From Strigomonas culicis (lineage: Eukaryota; Euglenozoa; Kinetoplastea; Trypanosomatida; Trypanosomatidae), in NCBI GenBank assembly GCA_000482145.1, contig AUXH01000005.1, forward strand, positions 1-64,000: a stretch of 64,000 bases of DNA, read 5' to 3'. How positions within the stretch are numbered: position 1 is the first letter of the stretch; each line of letters opens with the position of its first letter. Made by a program: the position numbers and the translations under genes. Of this stretch, positions 44,595 through 54,340 are shown one piece after another. The notes beneath the pieces were generated by a model. The model saw only the letters and a program-made list of their open reading frames with translations. It made no database searches and was not told the DNA's origin.

Positions 44595-46121
44595 TTACTC
44601 ATTGGAAGTTGGCTGTGTCGTGGCACGGAGTCGCTTCTCCACATGCGCCTGTAGCTGTTTGTGGAAGCCTTTGTTCGGTCGCACGAATGGACGCACTTGT
44701 CGTATGAAATGGAGGACGTCCTCCACCATCCGGCACGCCAACCTGTGAACACTTCCGGCCTCCTCCTCGTCTCTCTTCAGATCCGAGACGCAACACGTGG
44801 GTGGGTGATCCGCGGGCGTGTGGCAGCCACCGCCAGCACCGCTCTGCATTGCCTCCTGCAGCGCGCGGCGGCTGCGGTCGGACTGGAACAGGTTCAGAAA
44901 GTGGTCCAGCAGGAACAGGGCCGTGAACGTCGTCGAGCGCGACACGCCAGCTATGCAGTGCACCACTACACAGGGCTGGTGCGCACAGGGCCCGTCGTTC
45001 GGCACCCCATCGACGGGCGTGAGCGCGATCGGTCCGGTGTACAGCAGCACCGCCTGCATGCATTTGGACACCAACGCGAAGTACGTCGTGATGTTCTCTT
45101 GCGGTTCATCCTTAAGCGCCAGACACAGCCGCCAGTAGAAGGCTTTTTCCGCAGGTAGCTCCGCCACCGGGGTCGTCTCTGGTGGCGGTGCCGCACGCGG
45201 TGCCCTCCGCAGCCCTGTCGCCGACGGCTGTACACCGGTAGCGTCCCGCGTGGAGGCCGCCCACTCCTCAAACAAGAACTCAGCGACCTCCGCAGCGCTC
45301 TTGTCTGTCAGGACGCACTCACAAGCATCCGAGTCGGGGAGGCTGAGGTCGTCGCTGTCGATGCTGCCCGTTGCCCAGCACAACTCGCTGTCCGTCGTCA
45401 GTGGCACATCGATCGCCATCGCCACCATCGCGTCGCCTGGCTCTACCGCGCCCGCCGGCTGTGGCGCCGCCGATGCAGGGGCTTCCGCTGTGGGAGACTG
45501 CCTCTGCGGCACGGCAATGGGATAGGAGCTCACCAGCGTGTCTTTGCCGCCGGTGGCCGTGCGGGCTGCAAAGGTGCCGGGCTTCGGTGGTCGATCCGGT
45601 TTCACACGCGTCACGCAGCGCAGCTCCAGACGGGAGGCAGAGCAGGTCGGGACACACGCGTTCACGACGAGATACAGAAGGTGCGGCGCATCCGTGGTGC
45701 ACGCCGCGGCGCCTGCCACACCGGCGCCGTCGGTCCCCTTCACCGCCTTCGCCGCTTTGGTTCCGTTGCTCTTTGCTGGGTACAGCAGGTCCTGGCGCAG
45801 CTTCAGCACGTTGGATACGTCGGCCAGCGCACCAAGGTACAGCGAGGGCGCGACCTCGTGCGGTCGGAAACGCGTCTCCCTGCCGGGCGACCGTGTGGAG
45901 GGCAGCGGGAGCCACACATCAGGTGCTGACTGGCGTTCCTTTTTGTTCGCCGCGGTGGCGGGTGCCACATCCCCCAGTCCCTCCGTATCGCGCTGCGGCG
46001 ACACAGACGCTCCACCAGGGGTGAACAACTTCACCACCTCGGATGATGGCCTACGACATTGCTGCAAGTAGAAGCGGTGGAGCGGTATCACCTCTGCCGT
46101 GGGGACGGGGAGGTCCGCCAT
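44595..46121 (-). CDS. dual-specificity phosphatase with large insertions
   Basis: A 508-residue protein. The start is the ATG at 46119-46121 (MADLPVPTAEVIPL); the open frame runs 88 codons further but that part is Phe/Leu/Ser-rich translation of a pyrimidine tract. The dual-specificity phosphatase fold is split by insertions: VAPSLYLGALADVSNVLKLRQDLL near residue 90, LLYLVVNACVPT as the following strand, then a Pro/Ala/Thr-rich insert of about 130 residues, CMQAVLLYTG as the helix, and the active-site loop CVVVHCIAGVSRSTTFTALFLL with nucleophile Cys. A second insert breaks the end before ACRMVEDVLHFIRQVRPFVRPNKGFHKQL, the last two helices. HCxxGxSRS with Ser after Arg is typical of DSPs. Substrate unknown. 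Confidence 0.87.
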   Translation of the reverse strand: MADLPVPTAEVIPLHRFYLQQCRRPSSEVVKLFTPGGASVSPQRDTEGLGDVAPATAANKKERQSAPDVWLPLPSTRSPGRETRFRPHEVAPSLYLGALADVSNVLKLRQDLLYPAKSNGTKAAKAVKGTDGAGVAGAAACTTDAPHLLYLVVNACVPTCSASRLELRCVTRVKPDRPPKPGTFAARTATGGKDTLVSSYPIAVPQRQSPTAEAPASAAPQPAGAVEPGDAMVAMAIDVPLTTDSELCWATGSIDSDDLSLPDSDACECVLTDKSAAEVAEFLFEEWAASTRDATGVQPSATGLRRAPRAAPPPETTPVAELPAEKAFYWRLCLALKDEPQENITTYFALVSKCMQAVLLYTGPIALTPVDGVPNDGPCAHQPCVVVHCIAGVSRSTTFTALFLLDHFLNLFQSDRSRRALQEAMQSGAGGGCHTPADHPPTCCVSDLKRDEEEAGSVHRLACRMVEDVLHFIRQVRPFVRPNKGFHKQLQAHVEKRLRATTQPTSNE

Positions 46122-47022
46122 GCTGGTGCACGTAAACTGTATTACGCGCGAGCGATAAATAGTATGCTTCACAAAGGAAAAGAAAAAAAACTTGTAGAAG
46201 TGGAGTTGTGAGAAATGAGAAAGACGGAGTAAAAAGGGTAGCAGAAAAATGTACCTGTTGCTTGTCTCCACCGTCATCTCATCATGCACGGTGTTGACCT
46301 CTCGTGGAGGGAGAAGCAATGCATAAAAGCATACAGTACATCCATAAAAGAGGAACAACGTGTAAAAAATGCAGGAATCACACAATCAATGAAACACACA
46401 TACATATACATGTATAGATATGTACGACTAAATCCAAGTTGACACTCATATATGTATCTATGCATCGATGTATATGTGTGGGTGTTTGAGCCAGCATTCG
46501 AAAAAAAAGCTAACAAAGGGGGTATAAAAAAACACACAAAAAAAATGTCATACAGAGAGGGCGAATTATATAAAAAGATGTTATATATACACACCTCATT
46601 TTTAATGAAAAAGAAAGCACTTTATTATACCTTTTCAGTTTAGTTTCTTGCTTTTTTTTATTTTTCAAACCACACGCGAGAGATGACACTCTCTGTAGAT
46701 TATTTATTGAGATGAAGATCACGTTTACTTCATTGAATCCTAAGAGACTTGCAAAAATATCAACGTTTTTGCTTTTTCTTTCTATTTCTGAGAAATAAAA
46801 TATGATGAAAAAAAGTCACATATGCACAAGAATATATATACGTAATGATAAACAAAAAATACGAAACGAGTTTACGTTTTTTAGCGTTTATTCTTCATAA
46901 ATAAAAAAAGGAACAGTGTAAGAACTAAGAAGAAAACTGGGAATGCAAGGTAAAAGGGAACAACGAAACAAGTGTCTACAATTATCGATTTAAAGCAAAA
47001 AAAAAACACAGATAACACTTCT
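46122..47022. other. long AT-rich spacer
   Basis: About 0.9 kb between the amastin-like and phosphatase genes. T/A-rich with purine-rich parts at 46165-46230 (pyrimidine on the coding strand). A T-run near 46652-46663. Short frames on either strand are low-complexity. No gene is supported. Confidence 0.45.
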
Positions 47023-47589
47023 CTACGCATAGAAGGACAAAATGGTGATGGCCAAGAACCCACCAGCGGCGCCGACCGTCAGTCCAAAGGCCTCCACCAA
47101 CTTGTAGTTCTGGCTCTTGATGCTCTCAAATTCGAAGAGACCGTTATAGGTCTCCGAGTCGGAGGCGCACCCGTTAAGGGTGTAGGTGGACGCCACCAAG
47201 CCCGTGTTGGCCGTGAAGCACGCGAAAGAGAGGAAGGAGAAGACGACCAGCAGCAAGGCGAGGAAGCAGCTCTGGCGGACGAAGAGAAATGCAAAGCTGA
47301 AGAAGGTGCCGATGCCGCCGAGGCCCGCGCCGCCCACCGCCAGCGCCGCGGAGGCGGTGTAGAAGATCTTGGTCTTGCCACAGGTGAGGTCGCGCGTGTA
47401 GGCCCTCGTGTAGGTGTGGATGGTTTTGCCCTCGTAGGTCACATTTGACTGATACTCGCGGTACCAGTAGTAGATGGCGTTCTTGTTTCCGAGCGACTCC
47501 TTACGGAACAAGGGGAACAGCAGGGAACAAGTGGCCGCACCCGTCATGATGACGAAGAGGATGAACACAATGATACGAATGCAGTACAT
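47023..47589 (-). CDS. four-TM membrane protein, amastin-like
   Basis: A 188-residue protein with four hydrophobic segments: 4-25 (IRIIVFILFVIMTGAATCSLLF), about 82-104 (SAALAVGGAGLGGIGTFFSFAF), about 105-128 (QSCFLALLLVVFSFLSFACF) and about 168-188 (FGLTVGAAGGFLAITILSFYA). A hydrophilic loop with a Cys lies between segments 1 and 2 (KNAIYYWYREYQSNV...RDLTCGKTK) and another with Cys between 3 and 4. Size, N-terminal anchor and spacing fit the amastin superfamily of trypanosomatid surface glycoproteins. However, the amastin signature box (C-x-[TS]-[LF]-[WF]-G-x-[KRQ]) is not matched, only a shortened TCGKTK, so it may be an outlying member or an unrelated four-helix protein. Start ATG at 47587-47589. 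Confidence 0.45.
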   Translation of the reverse strand: MYCIRIIVFILFVIMTGAATCSLLFPLFRKESLGNKNAIYYWYREYQSNVTYEGKTIHTYTRAYTRDLTCGKTKIFYTASAALAVGGAGLGGIGTFFSFAFLFVRQSCFLALLLVVFSFLSFACFTANTGLVASTYTLNGCASDSETYNGLFEFESIKSQNYKLVEAFGLTVGAAGGFLAITILSFYA

Positions 47590-47873
47590 GATGACTCAAG
47601 ATCTACGAATAGAAGTAATGAAACGAAATAAAAAAAGAGATTTTTTAATAAAGCAAGTCTATTAGAGCACTGGGGTTGTTATAATCTATGATGAAAGTGA
47701 CAGAAAGGAGCGCGCAGTGAAGGTGGGGAGAAGGAGGGATGTCGAACAATAGTATTCTCTTTTCTTTTTACCTTGCAGAAAAAGAGAAGGAAATGTATTA
47801 GCACTCCCATCAGTAGAACAAACGTGTGTGAATAAGTGCGGATGTCTGTGTATGAACCAATGTACAAATAAGA

Positions 47874-49313
47874 CTAGGAAAACAATCGACGGATCTTCTT
47901 GTGCCTCTCCGCTTCCTCGCTGCGCTTTACAGGCACCGCGGAAGGAGCCCTTGGTGGTGTACTAAAATCGCTCGGTACGCCAGAGAGACTCGTGTCCTCC
48001 CCTTCCCGCTGCCGCTTCTGGGACACCGCCGGCAAAGCACCATCTGTTGGTGGCGCGGCGACGGCCACTGGCAGCGGGGTGCGACTCTCAGACGCGCCGG
48101 GCCCCTTCACCGGCGCGTTGCTGTTGCAGCAGAACTCGTTCGCCTCGTCGCGCGCGAAGCGAGTCATGTTGGTGGCGAAGCGGCACAGCGGCTGCAGCGC
48201 GGGCGCGACCGGCAGCCCGCGCAGCAGCTCCGCGGCGACCTGCTGTTGCTGGCGCCGCCACCCGTCCTCGCCCTGATTGACCGCGAGCCGCCGCTCGTTG
48301 AGGAAGAAGAGCTGCTCCGTGATGCTCTCCGGCGTGCGGCCGGCCTCGCGGCACAGCAGCAGCACCGCCTCGCTGAGCGCCACGCGCTGCGCCAGCAGCG
48401 GCTCCAGCACCATCTCGCGGTAGAAGTCCTCCGCGTGGAACCGGCGCTCCGGCGCGCTGTGCGGAGAAGACGGGAGGCCCGCCGGCGGCGTCACCACAAC
48501 CGCGCGCACCCGCTCGCACACCAGCGGCAGCGTCAGCTTGATGGAAAAGGCGTCGACAATGGGCAGATGGGTGGTTATGGAGAGGGTGAGTCGGTCGGGG
48601 AAGAGGCGGTGGCCGTAGCCGACCGTCCGGGTGCTGAAGACGGACTCTGCTAGAGGTACTTGTACTTCCACCACGGCACCCTCGTCCTCCGCGCGGTTGG
48701 GGGACCCCACTGCGGTGTTGCCGTGGACCTCTGTTGGGCTGTCGGCCGCCATGCTGCTCTGCAGCCGCCGGAGGACCTCCGCCATGGCCACCTCCACGGA
48801 CGGAAAACTGGTTTTCACAAACTCCGAGAGGTCTGTGAGGGTGCAGCGGCCGCCCCAGAGGCAGCCCCCGCCGTCCGAGAGGAGCACCGCAATACCCTCC
48901 CGCACGTGGAAGACAGATTTCAAAAAGGCTGTACAGGTCGCCGTCGACACCGCAGCGCTCTCCGCAGCCACAGCAGACTCGTGCGGCGCCAACTCCGGCA
49001 CCGCGGGAGGCGGCATCGCTTTTTCTCTTTTTGCCGCAGCGCTCCGCTTGGACATCGCCTTCTTCGCGGACCGTCCCGGAGACTTCTTTTCCACCGTCTC
49101 GCTATCGGCATCCTCGTCGTCTAAGAACTTGGACAAGTGCAGGGAGCGGCCGGCGAGGCCAGAGCTCAGCCGCTTCGGCGTCGACGTCGGACGGTCCGTC
49201 TCCGCGACAGACGTGTGAGACAGACCCGCATCCAGCGAGGGCTCGCGCACAAGCACCTCGGACCAGTTCGTGTCTCGCAACAGCACACGCAGTGTCTCCG
49301 ATAGGGAAAGCAT
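47874..49313 (-). CDS. probable nuclear protein of unknown function
   Basis: A 479-residue protein not recognised as a family. The N-terminal 130 residues are disordered, with basic clusters (KKSPGRSAKKAMSKRSAAAKREK). Residues about 135-330 have a mixed alpha/beta look with VREGIAVLLSDGGGCLWGG, VGYGHRLFPDRLTLSITTHLP and FSIKLTLPLVCERVRAVVVTPP, then a helical stretch DFYREMVLEPLLAQRVALSEAVLLLCREAG. The C-terminus ends RHKKIRRLFS after VKRSEEAE, a bipartite-like nuclear localisation signal, and a second basic element, QKRQRE, precedes it. No catalytic motif is seen. Kinetoplastid chromatin, kinetochore or transcription factors are often this divergent, so a nuclear role is plausible but not shown. 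Start ATG at 49311-49313. Confidence 0.55.
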   Translation of the reverse strand: MLSLSETLRVLLRDTNWSEVLVREPSLDAGLSHTSVAETDRPTSTPKRLSSGLAGRSLHLSKFLDDEDADSETVEKKSPGRSAKKAMSKRSAAAKREKAMPPPAVPELAPHESAVAAESAAVSTATCTAFLKSVFHVREGIAVLLSDGGGCLWGGRCTLTDLSEFVKTSFPSVEVAMAEVLRRLQSSMAADSPTEVHGNTAVGSPNRAEDEGAVVEVQVPLAESVFSTRTVGYGHRLFPDRLTLSITTHLPIVDAFSIKLTLPLVCERVRAVVVTPPAGLPSSPHSAPERRFHAEDFYREMVLEPLLAQRVALSEAVLLLCREAGRTPESITEQLFFLNERRLAVNQGEDGWRRQQQQVAAELLRGLPVAPALQPLCRFATNMTRFARDEANEFCCNSNAPVKGPGASESRTPLPVAVAAPPTDGALPAVSQKRQREGEDTSLSGVPSDFSTPPRAPSAVPVKRSEEAERHKKIRRLFS

Positions 49314-49546
49314 CGACTACCTAATGAGAAAAAGGGCAATTCCACTTGCTATACTCTAAGTTTACAGTAATGAAATGATCAAAAGAAGAAGAGTGGAGAG
49401 GATGGTAGTGGTATTCTTGTGCAGAACAGATGCTGATGCATCAGTGAAGCGTGCAGAAAACAACGAGGATGACACAAATCACAGACACTATGCCAAACGA
49501 AAGGGCAAATGGATATCATAACATTAGTAAGAAAAACGTGGAGCTG

Positions 49547-52092
49547 TTACTGCAGCGCAAGGGCCTCCGAAACCGTACGACCGAGATACCCCTGCATCAT
49601 GTGCTCCATTACTAAAACGACGTGGTGGACCTTCCGACGCGTCCCCTCCTGCTGCGCCAGCGTTTTGCTCAGATGGCGGTAGCTGGGTCCCACCAGGCAG
49701 CGCACACGATGGGCGATCGCCTCGCGCATCGCGTGCGTGTTCTCCTCTCCAGACTTCTGTCCCTCGCCCTTATTGGAGCCCATCTTGGGCAGCGCGTACT
49801 GTATGATCAGCTCCACCGAGTCGAGCCGCGCCAGGTAGGCCTGGTCGCGGCCAAAGTGCATCTGGAAGTCCGTCAGCACGAGCACCTCGGCCTCTCCGCT
49901 GCAGAAGGTCTCCACGCTGCTCGTCAGCCGCAGGAGCGCCGCGCGGCGGTCACTGCCCGACTCGCGCAGCGCGACCTCCAGCGCCCGCGCCAGCGTGTCC
50001 TGCTCGCGCCGCGACGTGGTGCAGATGACGACGGCCGGCCGCTGCCACGCCGCGCGGCTCTCGCCCGTCGGCGCCGTCGGCGGCGCGGCGGCGTCGCCGG
50101 CGAAGAAGTGGTCCAGGATGAGCGCGGCGGTCTGACTGGCCTTGAACACATCCATCTCTTCGTAGCTGAGCCGGCGCGGCCGCGCGTGGGCCTCGGACCC
50201 GTCCCGCGGCTCCGCGCTGGCCGCCACCGCGACCACCTCCGAGTGGAGGAAGGACCACACGGACGCGTCGAGCTGCCCGCACCACACCCAGCGCTCGCCG
50301 GCGCCGGGCAGGATGTTCTGCTGCACGTGCGCGTAGACCTCCTGCGGCGCGTGGTCGCAGGTGAAGCAAAACTGGCAGTCCACATCGACGCCGGTGACCA
50401 GTGCGGTCCACCACTCCGTCGGGAACTTGTCGCTGAAGAGCGGGTGCAGCACGCGCTCCGCGTCGGTCAGCACAAAGGCGCGCGTCTCCTCCAGCCGCAG
50501 CAGCGGCACGTTGCCGTCCACCGCGCGCAGGCTCTCCTGCAGCCCGCTGAGCGTACAGATGAGCACCGGCGCGCGCGACCGCAGGTAGGCCGGCAGCCAC
50601 GACGTCGGTCGGGCCGCCTGCGCATCAGGCGGCGCGGCGTGCGCCATGGCCGTCGGGTCCGCCTCCGGCGCAGGCGGCAGCGGCTCCGCTGGGGGTGCCG
50701 CGACGGGCGCGGGCGGGGGCTGCGGCTGCTCCCGCTCGCAGCTGTCGGAGCGGCGGTGGTGGTTGCTGTGCGACGTGCGGCTGCGCCGGCGGTCCCCCTC
50801 CTCTCTCCTGCCCCGGTCCTCCCGCCGGCGTCGGTGGCGCGACCGCTCGTAGCTGCTCACACTGCTGCTGCGGTCCTCGCCGCTGTAGGAACGGTGGCGG
50901 CGGCGGCGGTGGCGCTCATCGCGGGACTGGTGGTGTCCGCCGGCACTGACACGGTCGTCGTCGTCCGCTTCTCGATGGCGGCGGTGTTCGCGCGTGTGCC
51001 GGTCGCGCTCGTCCCGCTCGCGGCTGCGGTTCTTCGGCCTGTCCTCCGGCGGCATGACGGGGCAGGCGGCCTGCTGCACGAGCCGCATCAGCTCATGCAC
51101 CGGGGGCGGGGCCTCCGCTGGTGGCACGGGCGCCACGGCGCTCGGCACCTGGACCGCCTCCGCCGCCTCCTCGTCCGCCTCCACGCCGTGCTCGTCGTAG
51201 TCGTACGAGATGGGGATGGTGTCGCCTTGCTCCAGGGTGTAGAAGTGGAAGGCGTGCGCGCCGCCGACGGTCGCGAAGAAACGGCAGCACATCTGCACAT
51301 CGCTGTTCGTCGAGACGACGACGACCGCCAGCGGCTGTGTCGGCGGCGCCTCCGCCTCCTCCCCGTACGGGTCCGGCAGCGGCGCGGCACAGCGGTCGGC
51401 CAGCTCCTGCTCCGGCAGCGCGCTCAGGTGCTCCAGCACGCGGCACGCCGCGGCGAGGTAGGCGACGGTGCGGCGGCCGCTGCCCCGCGGGCCGTACACG
51501 AGGTTGTGGTAGCCGAGCAGCAGCGTGGGCAGCGCCAGGTGCTGGATGCCCCGCAGCGGCGGCAGCGGCCCCGCAGCGGCCGGGGCCGCGCCGCCCAGTA
51601 CAAGATCCTGCAGCTGGAGCAGCTTCGCGGCCTCCACCGCGCCGCCCGCGCCGTCGCGCGGCCCGCCACCGCGGTGGTAGTGCGGGCGCCAGAACTGCCG
51701 CAGGCCGGCCAGCACCGCGGGAGGGATGCGCGAGTCCTCCAGCCGCAGCAGCGGCGGCGGCGCGCGGCCGGCGGGGAAGGACGTGTGCAGCCCGTGCCAG
51801 TGCAGGTACGCCTCCATCTCGTGGGCGTGCGCCTGCTGCGCGGCCACGTACGGCGGCGGGCACCAGCTGCTGTAGGACACGAGGTCGCCCAGCTCGAGCT
51901 GCTCCGCCGCGTCGGCGCCGTCGGTGTCGTCGCCGTCCTTGCGGTACGCGGTGCGCACCGGCGCCTCGCGCTGGGGGACAGGCCGAGCTTGCCGCCGGCC
52001 TCGGCCACGAGCTGCAGCAGCGACTTCTGCGGCGGCTGCGGCACCACCACATCGGTCGACGCGCGGACAAAATGGGGGAAGATCACGTCCAT
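49547..52092 (-). CDS. RS-domain DEAD-box pseudohelicase, apparent 1-base frameshift near start
   Basis: The main frame is 49547-51958 (about 803 codons) and its first potential start there is GTG, not ATG; the first in-frame ATG is at 51815-51817. A different frame from the ATG at 52090-52092 runs into this region, and one extra base in the G5 run at 51973-51977 would join the two. The helicase fold is recognisable but every catalytic motif is altered: Walker A GPRGSGRRT (Arg for Lys), TDAE for DEAD followed by RVL, FTCD for SAT, and no HRxGR. Domain 2 keeps VLVLTDFQMHFGRDQAYLARLDSVELII. An Arg/Ser/His-rich RS-like insertion (residues about 305-410 counted from 51958; 50730-51046) sits inside the first RecA domain. 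Splicing-related RNA binding is inferred. Confidence 0.7.
51973..51977 (-). other. G5 homopolymer at an apparent frameshift
   Basis: On the coding strand this is C5. One more C would join the frame starting at the ATG at 52090-52092 with the long frame to 49547. Either a homopolymer sequencing/assembly error or a real frameshift; the first is more likely because the downstream frame has no ATG at its proper place. Confidence 0.6.
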
Positions 52093-52813
52093 AACGCGGC
52101 TATTTATTCTAAGATTCTATTTGCCTGCAGAATACAAATGTATAGAGAAACAAAAATAAGCTTCAATTGGTAGTAACCCAAGAAGAAAAGAAGTATGAGA
52201 AAGAAGGAAGGCGAATTGTAACAACAACAAAAAAACATCAAAAGGGATATCTGCACACATAAACAAAGAAAAAGGTTCGGAGTGACCTGAACAGCATGTC
52301 GTTACTACCATTTTGTACGCACAAGTTGCGTAGAGCCATATGTGTATCAATATGTAATAGGGTGAAAACAGGAACGTGTAATTATTATAAAAATAAATAT
52401 CAGTGAGTAAACTTACACTGCTACGCGCGCTCCTGGCTGCCATCGCTAAGGTTCACTAAGCTTCAACAAGAGTATGAAGCGTAAAAAGAAAAAAAAGTAT
52501 ATATCCTACAACCAATCTGAGAAAAAGAAAAAAAAGGTGCATTATCAACGTAAGGAACAGGTAACTATTTTTCCTATTATTAATTTGGTTTGTACTACTT
52601 GAAAAGAAGTGTCCTTCATACAAATAATGCTGTTTTTTGGTATGTTTGTTTTTTTAGTTTGTTTTATAGTTTTTGTTTGCTGTGTTTGTTTTTAAGAGAG
52701 GAATTAAGTTTTTAAGAAAGAAAGAAAACTAATTGAACGTTTTTCTTTTTTCCCTCCGACGACAAAGGTCCATAGGGGCGTGGGCAAAGATCCATCTAGA
52801 TCGACCTAGCCGT
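52093..52813. other. intergenic spacer
   Basis: About 0.72 kb. A-rich near 52158-52235 (a candidate pyrimidine tract on the coding strand for the helicase-like gene). T-rich on the + strand at 52633-52700, thus A-rich in the 3' untranslated region of the mitochondrial protein gene. No gene seen. Confidence 0.45.
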
Positions 52814-53788
52814 TTACTCGGGCGACCGCTGCAGGTTCGGGTGGGTCTCATTCGAGCGCAGCAGCAGGCCGTCATCCAAGGGCGTCTGGTGCCTGTTACT
52901 AATGAGCTTCAAGGCCTCGTCGCTGATCTGCTCCAGGCTGCCCTGGTTGAGGCTCACCTCCCCTCGCTCCGGCGCCTCGATCACCTCGAAGAGCAGAGCG
53001 GAGTTGTCGTAGGGCCCGTCGTTGAAGACCGCGACGCGCAAAATCTCGCGCGTGACGTCGTCGTACGCGACGCGCATCATGTTCATGTCCTCTAGTACCT
53101 TGAGGCACATGCCGTGGGCCGCCTCGTTCTTCTCGCCAGCGATGCGGAGGATGTTCGCTAGATCGTTGCACAGCGCCGTCGTGAAGGCGTCCTTGACGGC
53201 CGCCTGGATGAAGTCGTCGCACTCCTTCATGAGCGCCTTCACCTTCGTCTGCTCCGCCTTCTGCTCGTCGAGATAGTCCTGCTTGAAGGCAGACAGACCG
53301 CGCTTGAGCACATCCTTGATGTGGAAGCTCGTCAGCTCGTGGCTCTTGTACACGCGGTGCATGGCGCGGATGGGGTACATCGTCTCCTCGTAGAACTGCA
53401 CAAGGTCCTTCACGCTGTTCCACTGCGTCTCGGTGAACTTCTTGAAGGCGCCGGGCACCGGCTTCTTCTTGCTCGCGTCCTGGCCGAACGCCACCTCGAC
53501 GGTGAGCTCGACGTCACGGTAGTCCACCTTGTCCGTGTCCACCGTCGCGATGAGCTTCGCGTGGCGCGCGCGCGCGAGGTCCATGTGCGTGAAGGCGACC
53601 ACGCACGGGTTCTCCGCCTTGTCCAGGATCGCCGCGGGCACCAGGTGCGCCTTTGCGACCTCCTCGCGCGTCGCGGGGACGCCGAGCTTGTTCAGCCGCG
53701 TCGCCAGCGGCACGTTTGTCAGCACGGCAACGCTGGACACGGCGCGGGCCGCCACCGGGCGGAGCGTGGTCAGAGCAACACGGCGCAT
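52814..53788 (-). CDS. predicted mitochondrial protein of unknown function
   Basis: A 324-residue protein. The start is set at the ATG at 53786-53788, because MRRVALTTLRPVAARAVSSVAV is a classical mitochondrial presequence; the frame is open 46 codons upstream but reads Phe/Pro-rich low-complexity sequence. The mature part is mostly helical with many charged residues (AFKKFTETQWNSVKDLVQFYEETMYPIRAMHRVYK, LSAFKQDYLDEQKAEQTKVKALMKECDDF). No membrane segment or catalytic motif is visible. Length and helical composition resemble kinetoplastid-specific subunits of respiratory or ATP synthase complexes, but I cannot assign it. It is directly downstream of DHODH, whose product also feeds redox metabolism, a coincidence from which no function should be drawn. 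Confidence 0.65.
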   Translation of the reverse strand: MRRVALTTLRPVAARAVSSVAVLTNVPLATRLNKLGVPATREEVAKAHLVPAAILDKAENPCVVAFTHMDLARARHAKLIATVDTDKVDYRDVELTVEVAFGQDASKKKPVPGAFKKFTETQWNSVKDLVQFYEETMYPIRAMHRVYKSHELTSFHIKDVLKRGLSAFKQDYLDEQKAEQTKVKALMKECDDFIQAAVKDAFTTALCNDLANILRIAGEKNEAAHGMCLKVLEDMNMMRVAYDDVTREILRVAVFNDGPYDNSALLFEVIEAPERGEVSLNQGSLEQISDEALKLISNRHQTPLDDGLLLRSNETHPNLQRSPE

Positions 53789-54340
53789 GAGCGGTGAAGG
53801 GGGGGGGTAGTTTTGTTGTTTTATAAGTTCCAAAAAGGGACGGAAAAAAAAAGGAAATGAAACCTGTGAGGGAAAAAGAATCCTAGAAAAACAAAGTATC
53901 TTTCTTTTCTTTACACTTGACTTCAAAACAGTGAGAAGGAGAACAAAAGAGAGAGAAATCCAACGTTATAGATAATATAAGGATAAGAAACACTATCCAT
54001 ATTCGGAAAAAGAGACTCTGAGCAGTGAACATGAGCGGTTCAGTAATTCATTCACTTACATCAAATTAAACGTATGCTGGAGTATTATTATCAAGGGGGG
54101 GGGGAGAGATAATAACAAAAAAGAAAAGCAAACACATTGACCAACAATCGTGTTTTGTTTCCCATGTGCTCCTGCAGCAACCATCCCTCTTTCTGGTTCA
54201 TACGTCTATTATCTTAGAATAGAAAGCACTGTTACTTCGTACGGATTCGTTATTCTTTTTTATTGTTGTTCTTTGTGTGTGTGTGTGTATGTATGTGTTC
54301 GGTTATTTTTTTAATGGTTTTGTTTGTATTGTGTTGTTTC
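53789..54340. other. intergenic spacer with G10 run and TG repeat
   Basis: About 0.55 kb. A purine-rich region at 53834-53882 close to the mitochondrial gene start (pyrimidine on the coding strand), a G10 run at 54095-54104 and a TG repeat at 54274-54288 in the 3' flank of DHODH. No gene seen. Confidence 0.45.
54274..54288. repeat. (TG)n microsatellite
   Basis: Seven TG units close to the DHODH stop; CA in the transcript. Confidence 0.8.

Noticed and set aside
46274..46594. A 106-codon minus-strand frame with hydrophobic segments in the 0.9 kb spacer
   Set aside because: AT-rich low-complexity sequence with Tyr/Phe/Met repeats; codon use differs from all real genes here.
49622..52159. An 845-codon + strand frame opposite the pseudohelicase gene
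   Set aside because: Arg/Val/Ala-rich shadow of the GC-rich minus-strand gene. It contains no recognisable motif and would be the only + strand gene in 64 kb.
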